From: Canna indica
Taxonomy: Eukaryota; Streptophyta; Magnoliopsida; Zingiberales; Cannaceae
Direction of reading: 5' to 3'
Assembly: GCA_034359265.1 (NCBI GenBank)
Contig: CP136898.1
Location: forward strand, 51,325,501-51,389,500
DNA length: 64,000 nucleotides
The stretch's first letter is position 1; every line of letters begins with the position of its first letter. The notes under the pieces are model-generated. The model was not told the origin of the DNA. It did no database searches and was given only the letters and a program-made list of their open reading frames with translations. This document shows positions 35,006 to 46,284 of the stretch, piece after piece. The position numbers and the translations under genes were made by a program.

Positions 35006-38000
35006 ATGAGGATCCGACACAACACTCGCAAGGTTAGCTTTGCAGGTATGAGTCTGTTATTTTTGTTTTCTTTATTTATTAACGATTAGATCTTATCTTA
35101 TTTTTTGCAGACCCAATTACAAACTACTTAGGTTGCAGACCCAATTAAAGATAGAAGTCAGCAAGCTCCAAATCAACCAGATGAAGGTTGTGGAACAGAG
35201 TTAGTAGAACCCTCATATACACCACCCTCAAGAGTGGTAAAAGGACATGGACATGTCCTTCAATGGACTTGCTATGTAGACAGATTTAGAAGGTTCCTTC
35301 GACTAGGTTCAAAGCACAATTGGGGTAACCTGCAAAGCATTCACATAAGTGCACAAGAGAAACCTCTGATACAAACCACCCCTTTTGGAATATTTCTGGA
35401 CATAGGAGAATTCCCAATGTCTAAGAATTTGCTTCTCTTAATTATGAAGCAGTGGGTGAAATACCTAGTTTTTAACTTCAAAGGAAATGATATGATGTTT
35501 TCAGAATCTGACGTGGCTCTCCTCTTAGGCTTGCCTATTCATGGAGAATTAATTTCAACTCCAGAGGCAAGTGAAGCCACTTGCGAGGGCTATATGAAGG
35601 CCAAATTTTTTCCGGATGGAGCAGCACCTAGTAGGACACAAATTGAAGACCTAATGATTCAAGTGCATGGCTCCAACAATCGTCAAGATATAGAGGATTT
35701 TTGTCATTTGTACATTTTATATGTATTTTTTTGTATATTATTTTGTACTCTCGGATATCGTGTACCGGCTTATTTATTGGGTTATGTAGATAACTTGAAT
35801 GACATTAGTAAGTACAATTGGTCCAATTGTATATATTCATTCGTAGCCGAACAAATCCCCTCCATTGGGGAAAGAATCAGATTAGTAGTTGAACAACAAC
35901 AAGCTAACCCAGCTGTCACATACATGCGTGGTTGTGTTATCCTTTTGCTGGTTAGTATGATATTTTATATGTCAATATTTTGTTTTATATTGTTAATAAC
36001 CTGTTTTATGGATTATATTTTCTTTGACAGAGTTGGTTTTTTGAACATATTCTAATTTTGATTCCCAGAGCCATACCAAATAAGCCCAGATTGTGGAAAT
36101 GTGTTATTATAAACTGGCAAACAAGGATCCTTGAGTCCAAATGGGAGGCTGTGACCCATTTTTAAGTTGTTAAAAATCTTATTCCTTCAGCCGAAGAACA
36201 AGTTTTATTCCGGGCACGCACTAGGGTATGAAGTTACATATTGAAGTTGCATATATATTCTAGTTCAATAGTATTTTCTCTAATTACATACTTTCACCAA
36301 ACTATGAAATGACTTTTTATTATGTAATTTTTTTCAGTCGGCCGAAGATTTGTTGATTGATTTTGTAACGGAATACTACCAAGACCACATAGATAGATAT
36401 TTACGAAGGAAAATGAAGGAAAAAATAAGGCAGAGGAAGAGATCTACTGTTGATGCATGCCCTCTCACCCCAGCATTGTATATAGGACTATTGTTATGAG
36501 GGCATCAATTCAAAAGAATAAATATAATCTGAGGGAAAGGAGGGGAACCCCCCAGTGGCAGAAAATAAATGGCAAAAAAGCCAAAAAAAATGAGAAGAAG
36601 ATTGAAGAAGTTCTTGTTGCAACCCCGGAACCAACCAAAGTTCTTGTTGCAACACCGGAACCAACCATGGCTACTGTTGTTGCAAGCCCAGAACCAACCA
36701 TGGCTACTATTGCAAGCCCGGAGCCAAGCAAAAGAAAGAAAAAAGTTGTTGCAAAGAGATACACTAAGAGGTCCAAACAAGAGACAAAAGATACTACATC
36801 AATTTTTTCATTGAATTTAAGTCTGGATGATGAAGATGAGTTGAAAAAAGATGAGAAAACTAAAGTTATTAAAAAACATGGAGCCGCAAAAGGAAAAATT
36901 CTTCGAAAGGTAAAAATTAAATTCTTCGAAGTGTATAAGGATGCAGCCAAATAACTATAATGACAATAACTCTCTTCTTATTTTTTGTGCATATAAGAAA
37001 TGAATTCAAAGATGTGGAGGAGGACATTGCCAATTTACTTCTAACTTTGAATAAATTAGAGTGAGTGTTACTACAATTTAAATTGTTATTGCGGGACAAT
37101 AATTATATTTATGAGTGAGTTTACTGGAATGTTGTAGTAGATTGAATACTTATTAGTATTTTTTATTTGATTAGGTTGAGCAATGATTATATTTGGAGAT
37201 GTGGGCACTACTTTTTAAACTTGGAATATTTATGGAATATACTAGACTTCGATGCGCTCATAGACGACGACACAATTGATGGCTATGCGTCAATCTTATT
37301 AAGGAATGCTTGTAGCGGCCCAACTAATCATATATATTTTGGCACAATTTTTGAGGTAATTTATTATTTATTTTGCAAAATTTTGAAATTCCAGAGTTTT
37401 GACAAAGTTTGAAATCATTACTTTTGCACTTCCAGTGTATGGAAGTTGGGTTTTTCTGTGTATTAATGACATTCTATAGTTTTGATAAAGTATGGAATTT
37501 GGTTAATGGTTTATTTATTGGAATTTTAAAGTTTTGACAAAATATGGAATCATTATTTTTGCACTTTCAGGGTATGGAAGTTGAGTTTTTCTGTGTATTA
37601 ATGACATGTTATAGTTTTGATAAAGTGTGGAATTTGGTTAATAATTTATTTCTTAGAATTTCAGAGTTTTGGCAAAGTATGAAATCATTATTTTTGCACT
37701 TCCACAATATGGAAGTTGAGTTTTTCTGTGTATTAATGACATTCTATAGTTATGATAAAGTATGAAATTTAGACTAAAAAAGTTGTTTCTTTTTCCAGAG
37801 GTCATCAGTCGTGTCATCTATTCCTAAATATATTTGTATGTCCATTAATAGTAGCCGCCTCCGACATGCAAATCAAGAAAAAGATACCGGAGGACATTGG
37901 TATCTCCTTGTGGTGGACATTGAGTAAAAAATATTCTTTCATCTAAATTCAATGTGGTCATACTATGGCTCCTCCAAAGATTTCGAGGATAATGTTTCAT

Positions 38001-38188
38001 TGCTTCAATCCAAGCCAAATGAACATTTGGATGACATATGCCCCAACCTGAGCATCCAGATGAAATCCCAAGGTTGGAGAAAAGAAATGTTTGAATGTCC
38101 TCAACAAAATATGAGTGTTGATTGTGGTGTCTTTCTGATGAAGTATATTAAAAATTTGATCAAATCAGAACAAATGGACTGGAATTAA
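35006..38188 (+). pseudogene. Mobile-domain / ULP1 cysteine protease gene of the Mutator-like element
   Basis: Exon 1 is 35006-35045 (MRIRHNTRKVSFA), exon 2 35139-35950, exon 3 from 36031. Exons 2-3 carry a plant-mobile-domain-like region (FNFKGNDMMFSESDVALLLG, WFFEHILILIPRA). A disordered basic region follows (36457-36954) with four ATPEPT/ASPEPT repeats. The C-terminus is a C48/ULP1 peptidase: GGHWYLLVVDIE (His), CPQQN (Gln) and DCGVFLMKYI (Cys nucleophile). ULP1 proteases cleave SUMO-type conjugates; the role in transposition is unknown. In-frame stops at 36163 (likely CAA to TAA) and after VVDIE (37924) suggest it is dead, unless unseen introns bypass them. Confidence 0.8.
37400..37765. 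repeat. Three-copy 135-bp intronic repeat of the ULP1 gene
   Basis: Units marked by GGAAGTTGRGTTTTTCTGTG begin at 37441, 37576 and 37711 and lie in an intron bounded by GAG|GTAATTT and TTCCAG|AGGTC. Inverted copies lie in an intron of the transposase gene at 41500-41870. Confidence 0.88.
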
Positions 38189-38446
38189 TAGCATATGAAA
38201 AGGTTTCGGCTTGAGCTTGCAACAATATTCTTATATGACTCTTATTCTCTTATTCAACAGTGATTCTGTAACGTACGATGACAGTTTGAAACAAAAACTA
38301 TTTATAATCCTCTATTTGATAAAAGATTATTAAAGTGTAATATAATTATACAGTGTTTAATTTGTATTTTATCATACTCTAAAATTCTTCTGAGTTCTAT
38401 GACAAAAACTTGTTGGCTAATTGGAATTTTGAGTTGTTTAATTTGC

Positions 38447-38798
38447 TAGTTGGCATTTTGACAGAAAAAAACTAGTATTTTCATCAGTTTCATACTTTCA
38501 TGAAAGTATGGAATGTCTTCTTTTGTGCTCAACTCATACAGAATTAAACTTCCAGACTTTAGAAAAGAATATGCAATATGACTATTTGACATTTTGACAG
38601 AAAAAAACTAGAATTTTCACAAGTTTCATACTTTCATGAAAATATGGAATGCCTTCTTCTGTGCTCAACTCATACAGAATTAAACTTTCATCCGTAGGCT
38701 GAGGAGCAAAAGGAGGAATCCGCCCGAGGAGGGGCTCGCGTTTGATTAGCTAGTTGGTGAGGCAATAGCTTACCAAGGCGATGATCAGTAGCTGGTCC

Positions 38799-38867
<69 letters not shown>

Positions 38868-39470
38868 TTTCCGCAATGGGCGAAAGCCTGACGGAGCAAT
38901 GCCGCGTGGAGGTAGAAGGCCCACGGGTCGTGAACTTCTTTTCTCGGAGAAGAAGCAATGACGGTATCTGAGGAATAAGCATCGGCTAACTCTGTGCCAG
39001 CAGCCGCGGTAAGACAGAGGATGCAAGCGTTATCCGGAATGATTGGGCGTAAAGCGTCTGTAGGTGGCTTTTCAAGTCCGCCGTCAAATCCCAGGGCTCA
39101 ACCCTGGACAGGCGGTGGAAACTACCAAGCTGGAGTACGGTAGGGGCAGAGGGAATTTCCGGTGGAGCGGTGAAATGCGTAGAGATCGGAAAGAACACCA
39201 ACGACGAAAGCACTCTGCTGGGCCGACACTGACACTGAGAGACGAAAGCTAGGGGAGCAAATGGGATTAGATACCCCAGTAGTCCTAGCCGTAAACGATG
39301 GATACTAGGCGCTGTGCGTATCGACCCGTGCAGTGCTATTTGGCATTTTGACAGAAAAAAAAACTAGTATTTTCACCAGTTCCATACTTTCATAAAAGTA
39401 TAGAATGCCTTCTTCTGTGCTCAACTCATACAGAATTCAACTCATATATTAACATATAGTAATTATGATA
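38447..39470. repeat. Tandem repeat block split by plastid DNA
   Basis: Copies of a ~135-bp unit (TTGGCATTTTGACAGAAAAA ... TACTTTCATGAAAGTATGG ... TGTGCTCAACTCATACAGAA) lie at about 38452, 38585 and 39341. The plastid rDNA piece sits between the second and third. Confidence 0.85.
38692..39337 (+). rRNA. Nuclear copy of plastid 16S rRNA, 646-bp fragment
   Basis: The sequence runs from CCGTAGGCTGAGGAGCAAAA to CGTATCGACCCGTGCAGTGC and contains universal bacterial-type 16S landmarks: ACTCCTACGGGAGGCAGCAG, GTGCCAGCAGCCGCGGTAA, GCAAGCGTTATCCGGAATGA and ATTAGATACCCCAGTAGTCC. It matches plant plastid 16S as I remember it, apart from a few C-to-T or G-to-A differences (for example CGCGTTTGATT near 38731, TCTGAGGAATAAG near 38969, CAACGACGAAAG near 39201, GAGCAAATGGG near 39257). 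It starts and ends inside the gene and sits in a transposon, so it is an insertion of organelle DNA, not a working rRNA. Confidence 0.93.
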
Positions 39471-39626
39471 CAGAGTCCAAAATTAGTACTTTCACCTGTT
39501 CATTCTATATGATTTAAGCTCAGAAAAGTATGGAATGCCTTCTTCTGAGCTTAACTCATACAAAATTCAAAAATGAAGTATGACTATATATCAAATGGTA
39601 TCCAAAATATGAAATGAAGTATGTTG

Positions 39627-42600
39627 TCAGCTGGGTGGGGGAGCTCTGCATGAACGTTTGTTCTGCCCTACTTGCTTGCATCTTGAGCACTTCCTCTGAA
39701 GTCTGCCACTATATCTTGATTCTCTTCTATTTTTTCTTTTTCTATTAGGTTGTGCTAGAGATTGGGGTGGTTTCACTTCGGTATCATAAGGTTCTTTATG
39801 TCAATATTGCTTGCTTCTTGTCGGATAAATTTTATCCTCATATATTTTTTTATAAGTCTCAACAGTTAAATAACGCTCACAATACTCATAAGGGTCAAGA
39901 CTACAATAATCGATAGCAGCCATAGCATATGAACAAGGAATACCATAAAGTTGAAACTTCCTGCAATAGCATGATCTATTAGTTAAATCAACAATAACTA
40001 TTTTGTATGATATTTGTACCTGGTAGCAATGGTGGTCAATATAAGAGAAACTTTACGTCTCTTGAAGAACCACTCCGAGACCTTGCGTCTTGTCATCTCA
40101 ATCAATGTTGTGATTGGCAACCCACAAACTTCCCTAAATAATGCATTCAAGCATTCCACAGAATTAGTTGTTATGATATCATACCTCCTACCGGGGAAAA
40201 AGAAATTAGCTCATTTCTCCTTCTCTAATTGAGATATCCATTGGTAACTTTGCTCATGAATAGCCAATATCTTCTGCATACATTCATTAAATGAATGTTC
40301 CGTGGTTGATCTTGCAGCTGCCCAAAACAAGGGCACAACATCTTTTGAACGAACATCATATACTAAATTTTTTGCAAGATGAACCATACAATATCCATGC
40401 GCAGCATCCGAAAAGACATTTCTCACAGCAGCTATAATGTTTGGGTTTCGATCACTCATAATACTTAATCCCCTATAACCGGTGATGCATCTAAAAAGTT
40501 CATCCAAAAACCACTCCCATATTTCTATTTTTTCAATTTCAGTCACAGCAAATGCTACGGGAAAAAATCTATTTTCTACATCAATAGAAGTTGCAATCAT
40601 AAGAACACCTGGGTATTTACCTCTTCGATGTGTTGCATCAATACATAATATAGGCCACATATATTCTCTAAATCCACGCAAGCTTGCACCGAAAGCCCAG
40701 AAGACACGTCGGAAACGGTGGGTCGAGGAACAACTCATCAATTTAACTTTTGATTCAAAGTCATGAATCCTTAGTTCCCTAAAATATGCTGGCAAATCTT
40801 TGTAGCATTGATCATAGTCACCACGAACGGAAACTAGAGCAATTTGGAGTGCATTGTATGCTCTCTTATAAGATATACGCACTCCAAATACCTTTCTTAT
40901 CTCAGAGATAACGAAACTACTATTGATTTTCTCATTGTCCAAAAGATGCTCCTTTATGTGATTCGCAATAAAAGTGGCAGTGCATTGTCGATGGTCCAAG
41001 TTCAGCCTTGCAACAGTACAATTTTGCTCATTGACAAAAGTCACTATTTGAAATTTACCCCTGCCGATTGCTGACAACGTCCAACAACAATTGGGCTCTT
41101 TGCATCCGACTTTGATATAATGACTATTGCTTTGGATGCATCTCAATTCAAAATTTTGCTTGATGCAATAAGTGGTAAGAGCTATCCTAAAACTATCTCT
41201 ATCAAAAAATACCTGAAATTAATACAAGACTGGTATTTATTAGACTTATATCTAATAAATGATAACTGGACTGATATTTTATATAACCATACTTTCACAA
41301 AAGTATGGAATATCTATCAACGAATACGACTATTAGACAGAATTCAAATATAATCATTACAAATGGTATCTATTAGACTGGTTTAAAAAAAATGATACCT
41401 GGTATCTATGGAATGCCTTATACTAGTATGATTATTGTAGTTTTACATAGGGTAACATATACAAGTATACATTATAGACAACATAACTACTATTTCCTCT
41501 AGTTGGGTTTTTCTGTGTAAAACTCAACTTCCATACTCTGGAAGTGCAAAAGTAATGATTTCATACTTTGAGAAAACTCTAGAATTCCAAGAAATAAATC
41601 ATTAACCAAATTCCACACTTTATCAAAACTATAGAATGTCATTAATACACAGAAAAACTCAACTTCCATACTCTGAAAGTGCAAAAGTAATGATTCCATA
41701 CTTTGAGAAAACTCTGGAATTCCAAGAAATAAACCATTAACCAAATTCCACACTTTATCAAAACTACAAAACACCATTAATACACAGAAAAATCCAACTT
41801 CCATACTTTGGAAGTGCTAAAGTAATGATTTCATACTTTATCAAAACTTTCAGAAAAGTATAGAAGACACATTATTATTTTCAAATGAATTACCTGATGT
41901 AGATACAATTCTGAAGTCTGTGAATCATCATCAATTGGATAAACATTCATGGAGTTTACCAGGGTGTCATCTTCTTCTTCTTCAACTTGAAAATCATGAT
42001 CCCCTATGTCATACTGATCGTCTGTGAAATCAAAATCAATGCAATTGACATCTTCAGAAGTGAAAACATCATAGGATTCAGAAGGAATGACATCTTCATC
42101 ATTGTTCACATATGTTTCAGTCTCCTCATCTCTTGTGTGGATATTCTCCACACCCCCACCTGCTCCATTATTCTCGTACATATGTTCCTCCAATGGAAAA
42201 TATCTTCCAATTACATCACTAGAAGTAAAAATTGAATTTGGGAATTCCTCAATTGCCTCCACTTCTTTTCTTATCCTCTCCTCAGCAAGCTCTTCCTCAA
42301 TGTAGTCATACTCATCATCATCAAATGTCAAAGGGAAGTTCAGATCTAAAAATGCTTGATTTATATTTTCTTGAGCCTCTTGAGCTACAATGACAGTGTC
42401 AGTTATAGTTTCAACCTGGTTTGACGCTTGTTGTGTAGAAGTTTGTACATTGGCATATGTATCAGGCACAATAAAGTCATCGTTGTCAAGATGTTGCGAC
42501 CTACAATGATATTAGTTGATAATTATTTGTTTATCTGTAGTTAACAATAAGTGAGGATGAATAACATATAATTCAATAACTCACAAGATATTATCAATAT

Positions 42601-42637
42601 CAGAATCTTGCACCATAAAACTATGTGCATCAGTCAT
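39627..42637 (-). pseudogene. MURA-type transposase of the Mutator-like element
   Basis: Exon model: 42585-42637 (MTDAHSFMVQDSDIDNIL), 41894-42503 (acidic linker), 41212 downward. Junctions agree in phase. Exon 3 has the N-terminal FRIALTTYCIKQNFELR region, then the MULE transposase domain with the catalytic-type blocks CIDATHRRGKYPGVLMIAT and IMSDRNPNIIAAVRNVF, and YCMVHLAKNL. A TGA at 40211-40213 replaces an expected Trp. Beyond it come NSVECLNALFRE and a SWIM-like zinc finger CYCRKFQLYGIPCSYA (last His replaced by Tyr). Another stop is near 39808, and a final knuckle CSRCKQVGQNKRSC has lost its His. It is recently dead rather than ancient. The 41500-41870 repeats lie in intron 2. Confidence 0.87.
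41500..41870. repeat. Inverted three-copy 135-bp repeat in transposase intron
   Basis: Units marked by AACTCAACTTCCATACTCTG begin at 41521, 41657 and 41791. They are the inverted counterpart of the 37400-37765 array in the ULP1 gene intron, about 4 kb away. Confidence 0.88.
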
Positions 42638-43214
42638 CACACATACACCTATAACCAAATTAAATCAGATTGAGTATGGAATAGATCATAGAATTCTATA
42701 ATTTCACAAAAGTATGAAATTGATTAAAAAAGATAATATCATTATTTTTATCATTACTAATATAGAATGATTCTACTAAAGTCTTGCGAAAGTCTTGAAA
42801 CAACTCCCAAGTTACAACTAGGGTTCCTATTAAATAGAGTATAACAACCATTCTTGTTTGAGAAGTGGCTAATAATGAAGAAACTTTACTAATTGAACTG
42901 TATGTGTATGAAATGCCGCTAAGTATTCAAAAACTAGGGCATTAGATACTTTCATAAAAGTATTGAATCAAGCAAAAAAGAGTACATGATTAGAGATTTG
43001 TTTACTAATATGGCATGTTTCTACATAATAAACCAAAAAAAGTGAAATAGTAGGTACAAACATGTGACTTTGCCGAATTCCATACTTTGCCGAAAGTATA
43101 TAACAGCCAAGGTATTAGTTGAGGTTGTGGAGGAATGAAGAGAAAACCTCGACGTCAATAAAGAAAGCCGCCAGTAGCAACAAGGTCGAGCTAGCTAAAA
43201 GTATGGAAGACCAC

Positions 43215-43330
43215 GGGGAAGAGCAAACGATTGAGCGGAAGTTGAGCAAACGACACGTCCGAGCATGGGGAAGAGCAAACGATTGAGCGAAAGTTGAGCA
43301 AACAACACGTCCGAGCACGGGGAAGAGAAA
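43215..43330. repeat. 52-bp tandem repeat near the right terminal repeat
   Basis: GAAGAGCAAACGATTGAGCG begins at 43218 and 43270, with a partial third unit at 43322. The units include CGACACGTCCGAGCA. Confidence 0.85.
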
Positions 43331-43644
43331 ATGCGACGTCAACAAAGCAAGGCGTCGGAGAAAACCTTCAGTCTCCAGAACTTCTAACGTCGGCCGGAGA
43401 AGAAGTGTGAAGAAGAAGTTACGTGCTCCAGTTCCACGTTCGTCGATACTTAAAAACCTATTTTTTTTCATTAAACCCTGTTGAACCGATTCAAATTTTG
43501 TTGAACCGGTCGGCCAGGGTCCAAACCAACAGTATGGGGGCAAAACCGAAAAAATGAAGAGAAAGTTATGGATTTGGGAAAATTCAATTCAAAGTTATGA
43601 ATTTGAGAAAAAGAGGAGAGAAAGTTATGATTTTGGGTATTTGC

Positions 43645-43910
43645 TCAAGATAATATGACTGCAAAATTGAACTTAAAATTATATTGTAAACGTTCATATT
43701 TAGAATTACGGAACATGAAAGGAAGGCCAGTAAAACTAAAAGCCTCATATATTTTGAGTAAACATAATGGCAGGATGCCTCGTCATACCAATTGGTCTAT
43801 TCCATTTACAAGTCAAGAACGTCGTTTGGTAAGTAAAAAATATTTACTTTTATTATTGTTATCATTATTGAAAACTACTATTTATTTCATTGCAGGAGAC
43901 GTGCGATGAT
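43645..43910 (+). pseudogene. CACTA transposase remnant, right half
   Basis: The plus strand encodes LKLYCKRSYLELRNMKGRP and KASYILSKHNGRMPRHTNW. In plant CACTA transposases this follows directly on the HVEKNxFxNIFNTV block found at 33060-33120, so the Mutator-like element interrupts one protein. The open frame ends at 43909 after entering an intron-like AT stretch. Confidence 0.75.
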
Positions 43911-43992
43911 TAAGGGACGCTAATGCCTGTTAACCCTCTTAGGGTGTTTGAGGCTATGCATCGGAATTAGCGTGACCCTCATGGGTGGGGTA

Positions 43993-44008
43993 GGGGGGGG
44001 GGGGGGGG
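43993..44008. repeat. 16-base G run
   Basis: An uninterrupted run of 16 G follows GGGTGGGGTA. It could form a quadruplex on this strand, or vary in length between individuals. Confidence 0.9.
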
Positions 44009-44104
44009 TCATTAGCGTAATATGTAATTTAATTAAGTTATTATTTTGATATTTATTTTGAGTTATAATATGTAATTTGATTAAATTTATTTTATAATCC
44101 ACGT

Positions 44105-44440
44105 ATAATGAATTGGTGATCCAATGGAGAGGCGATCTTGTGTAGCATCATCTTGATGCTGACGCATGGATGCAGGTGGTCGGCGTCGATCATGATCATG
44201 TATATGACATTGGCACAACGACCCACGATTGGGCATTGTTGCAGCCACATGGTGCAGGATCGTCTACCTCAACCTCCTCCACTACTAAACCATCAACATT
44301 ATTTGTATACAGGCGTACTGAAGATCGATTAGCGAAGTTGGAGACTGGTCAACCACATATCTTCACTGATATCTCCGCTCTTAGAGATCAAATTATGCAA
44401 ACAGTACAATATTTGGGACATCTTACATCTCTCTAGCTGA
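44105..44440 (+). pseudogene. Plant transposase C-terminal fragment (Ptta/En-Spm-like), copy 1
   Basis: The frame reads VVGVDHDHVYDIGTTTHDWA, then LLQPHGAGSSTSTSS, and later a coiled-coil-like LAKLETG...ALRDQIMQTVQYL. The layout resembles the C-terminal end of plant En/Spm-type (Ptta) transposases. It is closely related to the minus-strand frame at 59231-59690. It has no catalytic part. Confidence 0.55.
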
Positions 44441-44699
44441 GCTTATTTTTTTTCAGCCTTCTTCTTGTGCGCTTCATTTTCGGGTTCTGGCCTTTAGCGT
44501 GCGTCAACTTGGAGAGCTTTCCATGTGTTCTTTAGACTCGTCCAAGACGTCTTTGGTGCACACGTCGAACTTCTAGAGATTTTCGCAACGAACCCGAACG
44601 TGTCGACCAATGTCCTTCTGATTTTTTGATTTCTTTGATATTTTTCAATCGAGGACATCGAGTGCTAAACGATATAGAATCTGAAAATATTTCTCAATG

Positions 44700-45251
44700 A
44701 AACATTAGTTCCATGTTAGTTCCATATTTGTTATCATCAAAATTGAGATTAAGACCAAGGTTAAAATCCATAGGCCAACAGACCTCAACCTGGTGACGCT
44801 GAAATCGTGAGGAGCAATGCTCTAGTACCAGCCAATCCTCCCATTGAAGACCCCCAACGTTGAATAGACGATTTGGAGGCTAAAAACCAACGACAAACAA
44901 CCAAGATCGAGATGCTAACACAATCTTGGGGACAACCCCCAACTTAACACAACCACTACAACTCAGAGCATGGAGAAAGAAACCACTCCAACAAGAAGCA
45001 ACATATTCATGTACTTCATGGTGAAGTCTCCGGCACCCGCCGCATGAAAAAAGACAATGATCCCAAGGTCGAAAAGATCGGCCCAATCCCCCCTCTTGAC
45101 GCGGGATCCTCTGCCAAGCACATCATGACAACTCTCCCCGCTGGCGCTGAACCAGAGACGGAGGTGCACCATACTGGACTGGAAGATCCCGACTCTCAGG
45201 GAGGAACATAGGGCACCCACTGTGGGGTCGAGTAAAGTTTACCTCCCCACT
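44700..45251 (+). mobile_element. Decayed Ty3/gypsy element, gag-side piece
   Basis: The right end of this piece, GTTTACCTCCCCAC, joins exactly to the piece beginning at 55779 once the hAT element and one 8-bp duplication copy are removed, so they are one older element. Reading frames here are broken. CGACTCTCAGGGAGGAACA near 45190 recalls the word near 8800. I cannot define its 5' LTR; 44441-44700 holds nothing I recognise. Confidence 0.55.
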
Positions 45252-46284
45252 AGGGGTGATAATTTTATCTGCATCCGCCAACTAAAAACCACATCTGCAC
45301 CGTATCTAATCTGTATCTACAAGTAAAAATGGATATGGATCTTGATATTTTATATCCGCGCGGATACGGATTTGCCTATGTATCTGCACCGTATCCGCAC
45401 CGCCTATCCGCCCCATTTTAATTACTATTTTGCCCATATATATAATATACATATATAAGGGTGATATTATAATTTTATATCAAATATCTAATCTTGCATT
45501 CTTGCCCTCTCACATTCTCTACATGATAGTACGAGACACGGCGCATACTCATTCCTCACAAAGTCACGAGTCGAGTATGCCCTAATTTTACCCGCATCCT
45601 CACGAGTCACGACGCGTCAACACCTCTCTTCTTTGCACGCAGCCAGCAACCGCAACATGCCTACATCGCGTTCGTCAGCCAATCCCGGTGGTGAGCCTCT
45701 CTTCTCTACACAGTCTACTAGCGCATCCTCACAAAGTCACAAGTCACGAGTATGCCCTAATTTTATCTGCATCCTCACGAGTCACGGGCCTCACGGTGCG
45801 CCAACGTCTCTCTTCTCTGCACGCAACCGGCAGTCACAGCACGCCTACATCGCGTTCATCAGCCAATCCCGGTGGTGAGCCTCTCTTCTTTACACAGTCC
45901 GCCAACGGTCATGTCCTCACCGCCGGCTCTATGATTTTTTGTGATTATCTATGATTATATGTGATTAAATAGACAATTATCTATGATTTTGATTATTTGT
46001 GATTAAATAGAAAATTATCCAAGTCATCTCTGCATTTAGGAGTTTGATTTTTTGTGGTTATCTGTGATTAAATAGACAATTATTCTGTAAGGATTCTATT
46101 TGTTCAATTACCTGTGATTAGCTTTAACTCGAACAATTGATTTGGTGGTTACTAGCTTCTTTAGGTATCTGTTTGTTCAAAATCAATGCTTTATTATATG
46201 TGATTAAATAAATTTTGCAGCATAAGTTCTTTCCTTATTTAGAGGTAGACATATATCATGTTTATTTTTTTTATGTAGAAGATA

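Larger units (their letters stand above)
33175..43644. mobile_element. ULP1-carrying Mutator-like element (Kaonashi-like), ~10.5 kb
   Basis: Terminal inverted repeats of more than 120 bp: left AAATACTCAAAATCATAATT (33176), right, read inward, AAATACCCAAAATCATAACT (43641). They share TCCATAACTTTCTCTTCATT and on through a GCCGACCGGTTCAA region. Inside are a plus-strand mobile-domain/ULP1 gene (35006-38188) and a minus-strand MURA-type transposase (39627-42637), in convergent order. Mutator elements that carry ULP1-like cysteine proteases are known in plants (Kaonashi/KI group). Insertion split a CACTA transposase. I could not find a clean 9-bp target duplication; the left side has a rearranged duplication. 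Confidence 0.85.

Noticed and set aside
38844..39252. Open frames in the 38.7-39.3 kb region, or a bacterial contaminant
   Set aside because: The sequence is plastid 16S rDNA, and it is flanked on both sides by copies of the same transposon repeat, so it is an insertion and not a coding gene or stray contig.
33166..43653. A 9-bp target duplication for the large Mutator-like element
   Set aside because: Left flank AGAAAAATA and right flank TCAAGATAA do not match at any small offset; the left flank is rearranged.
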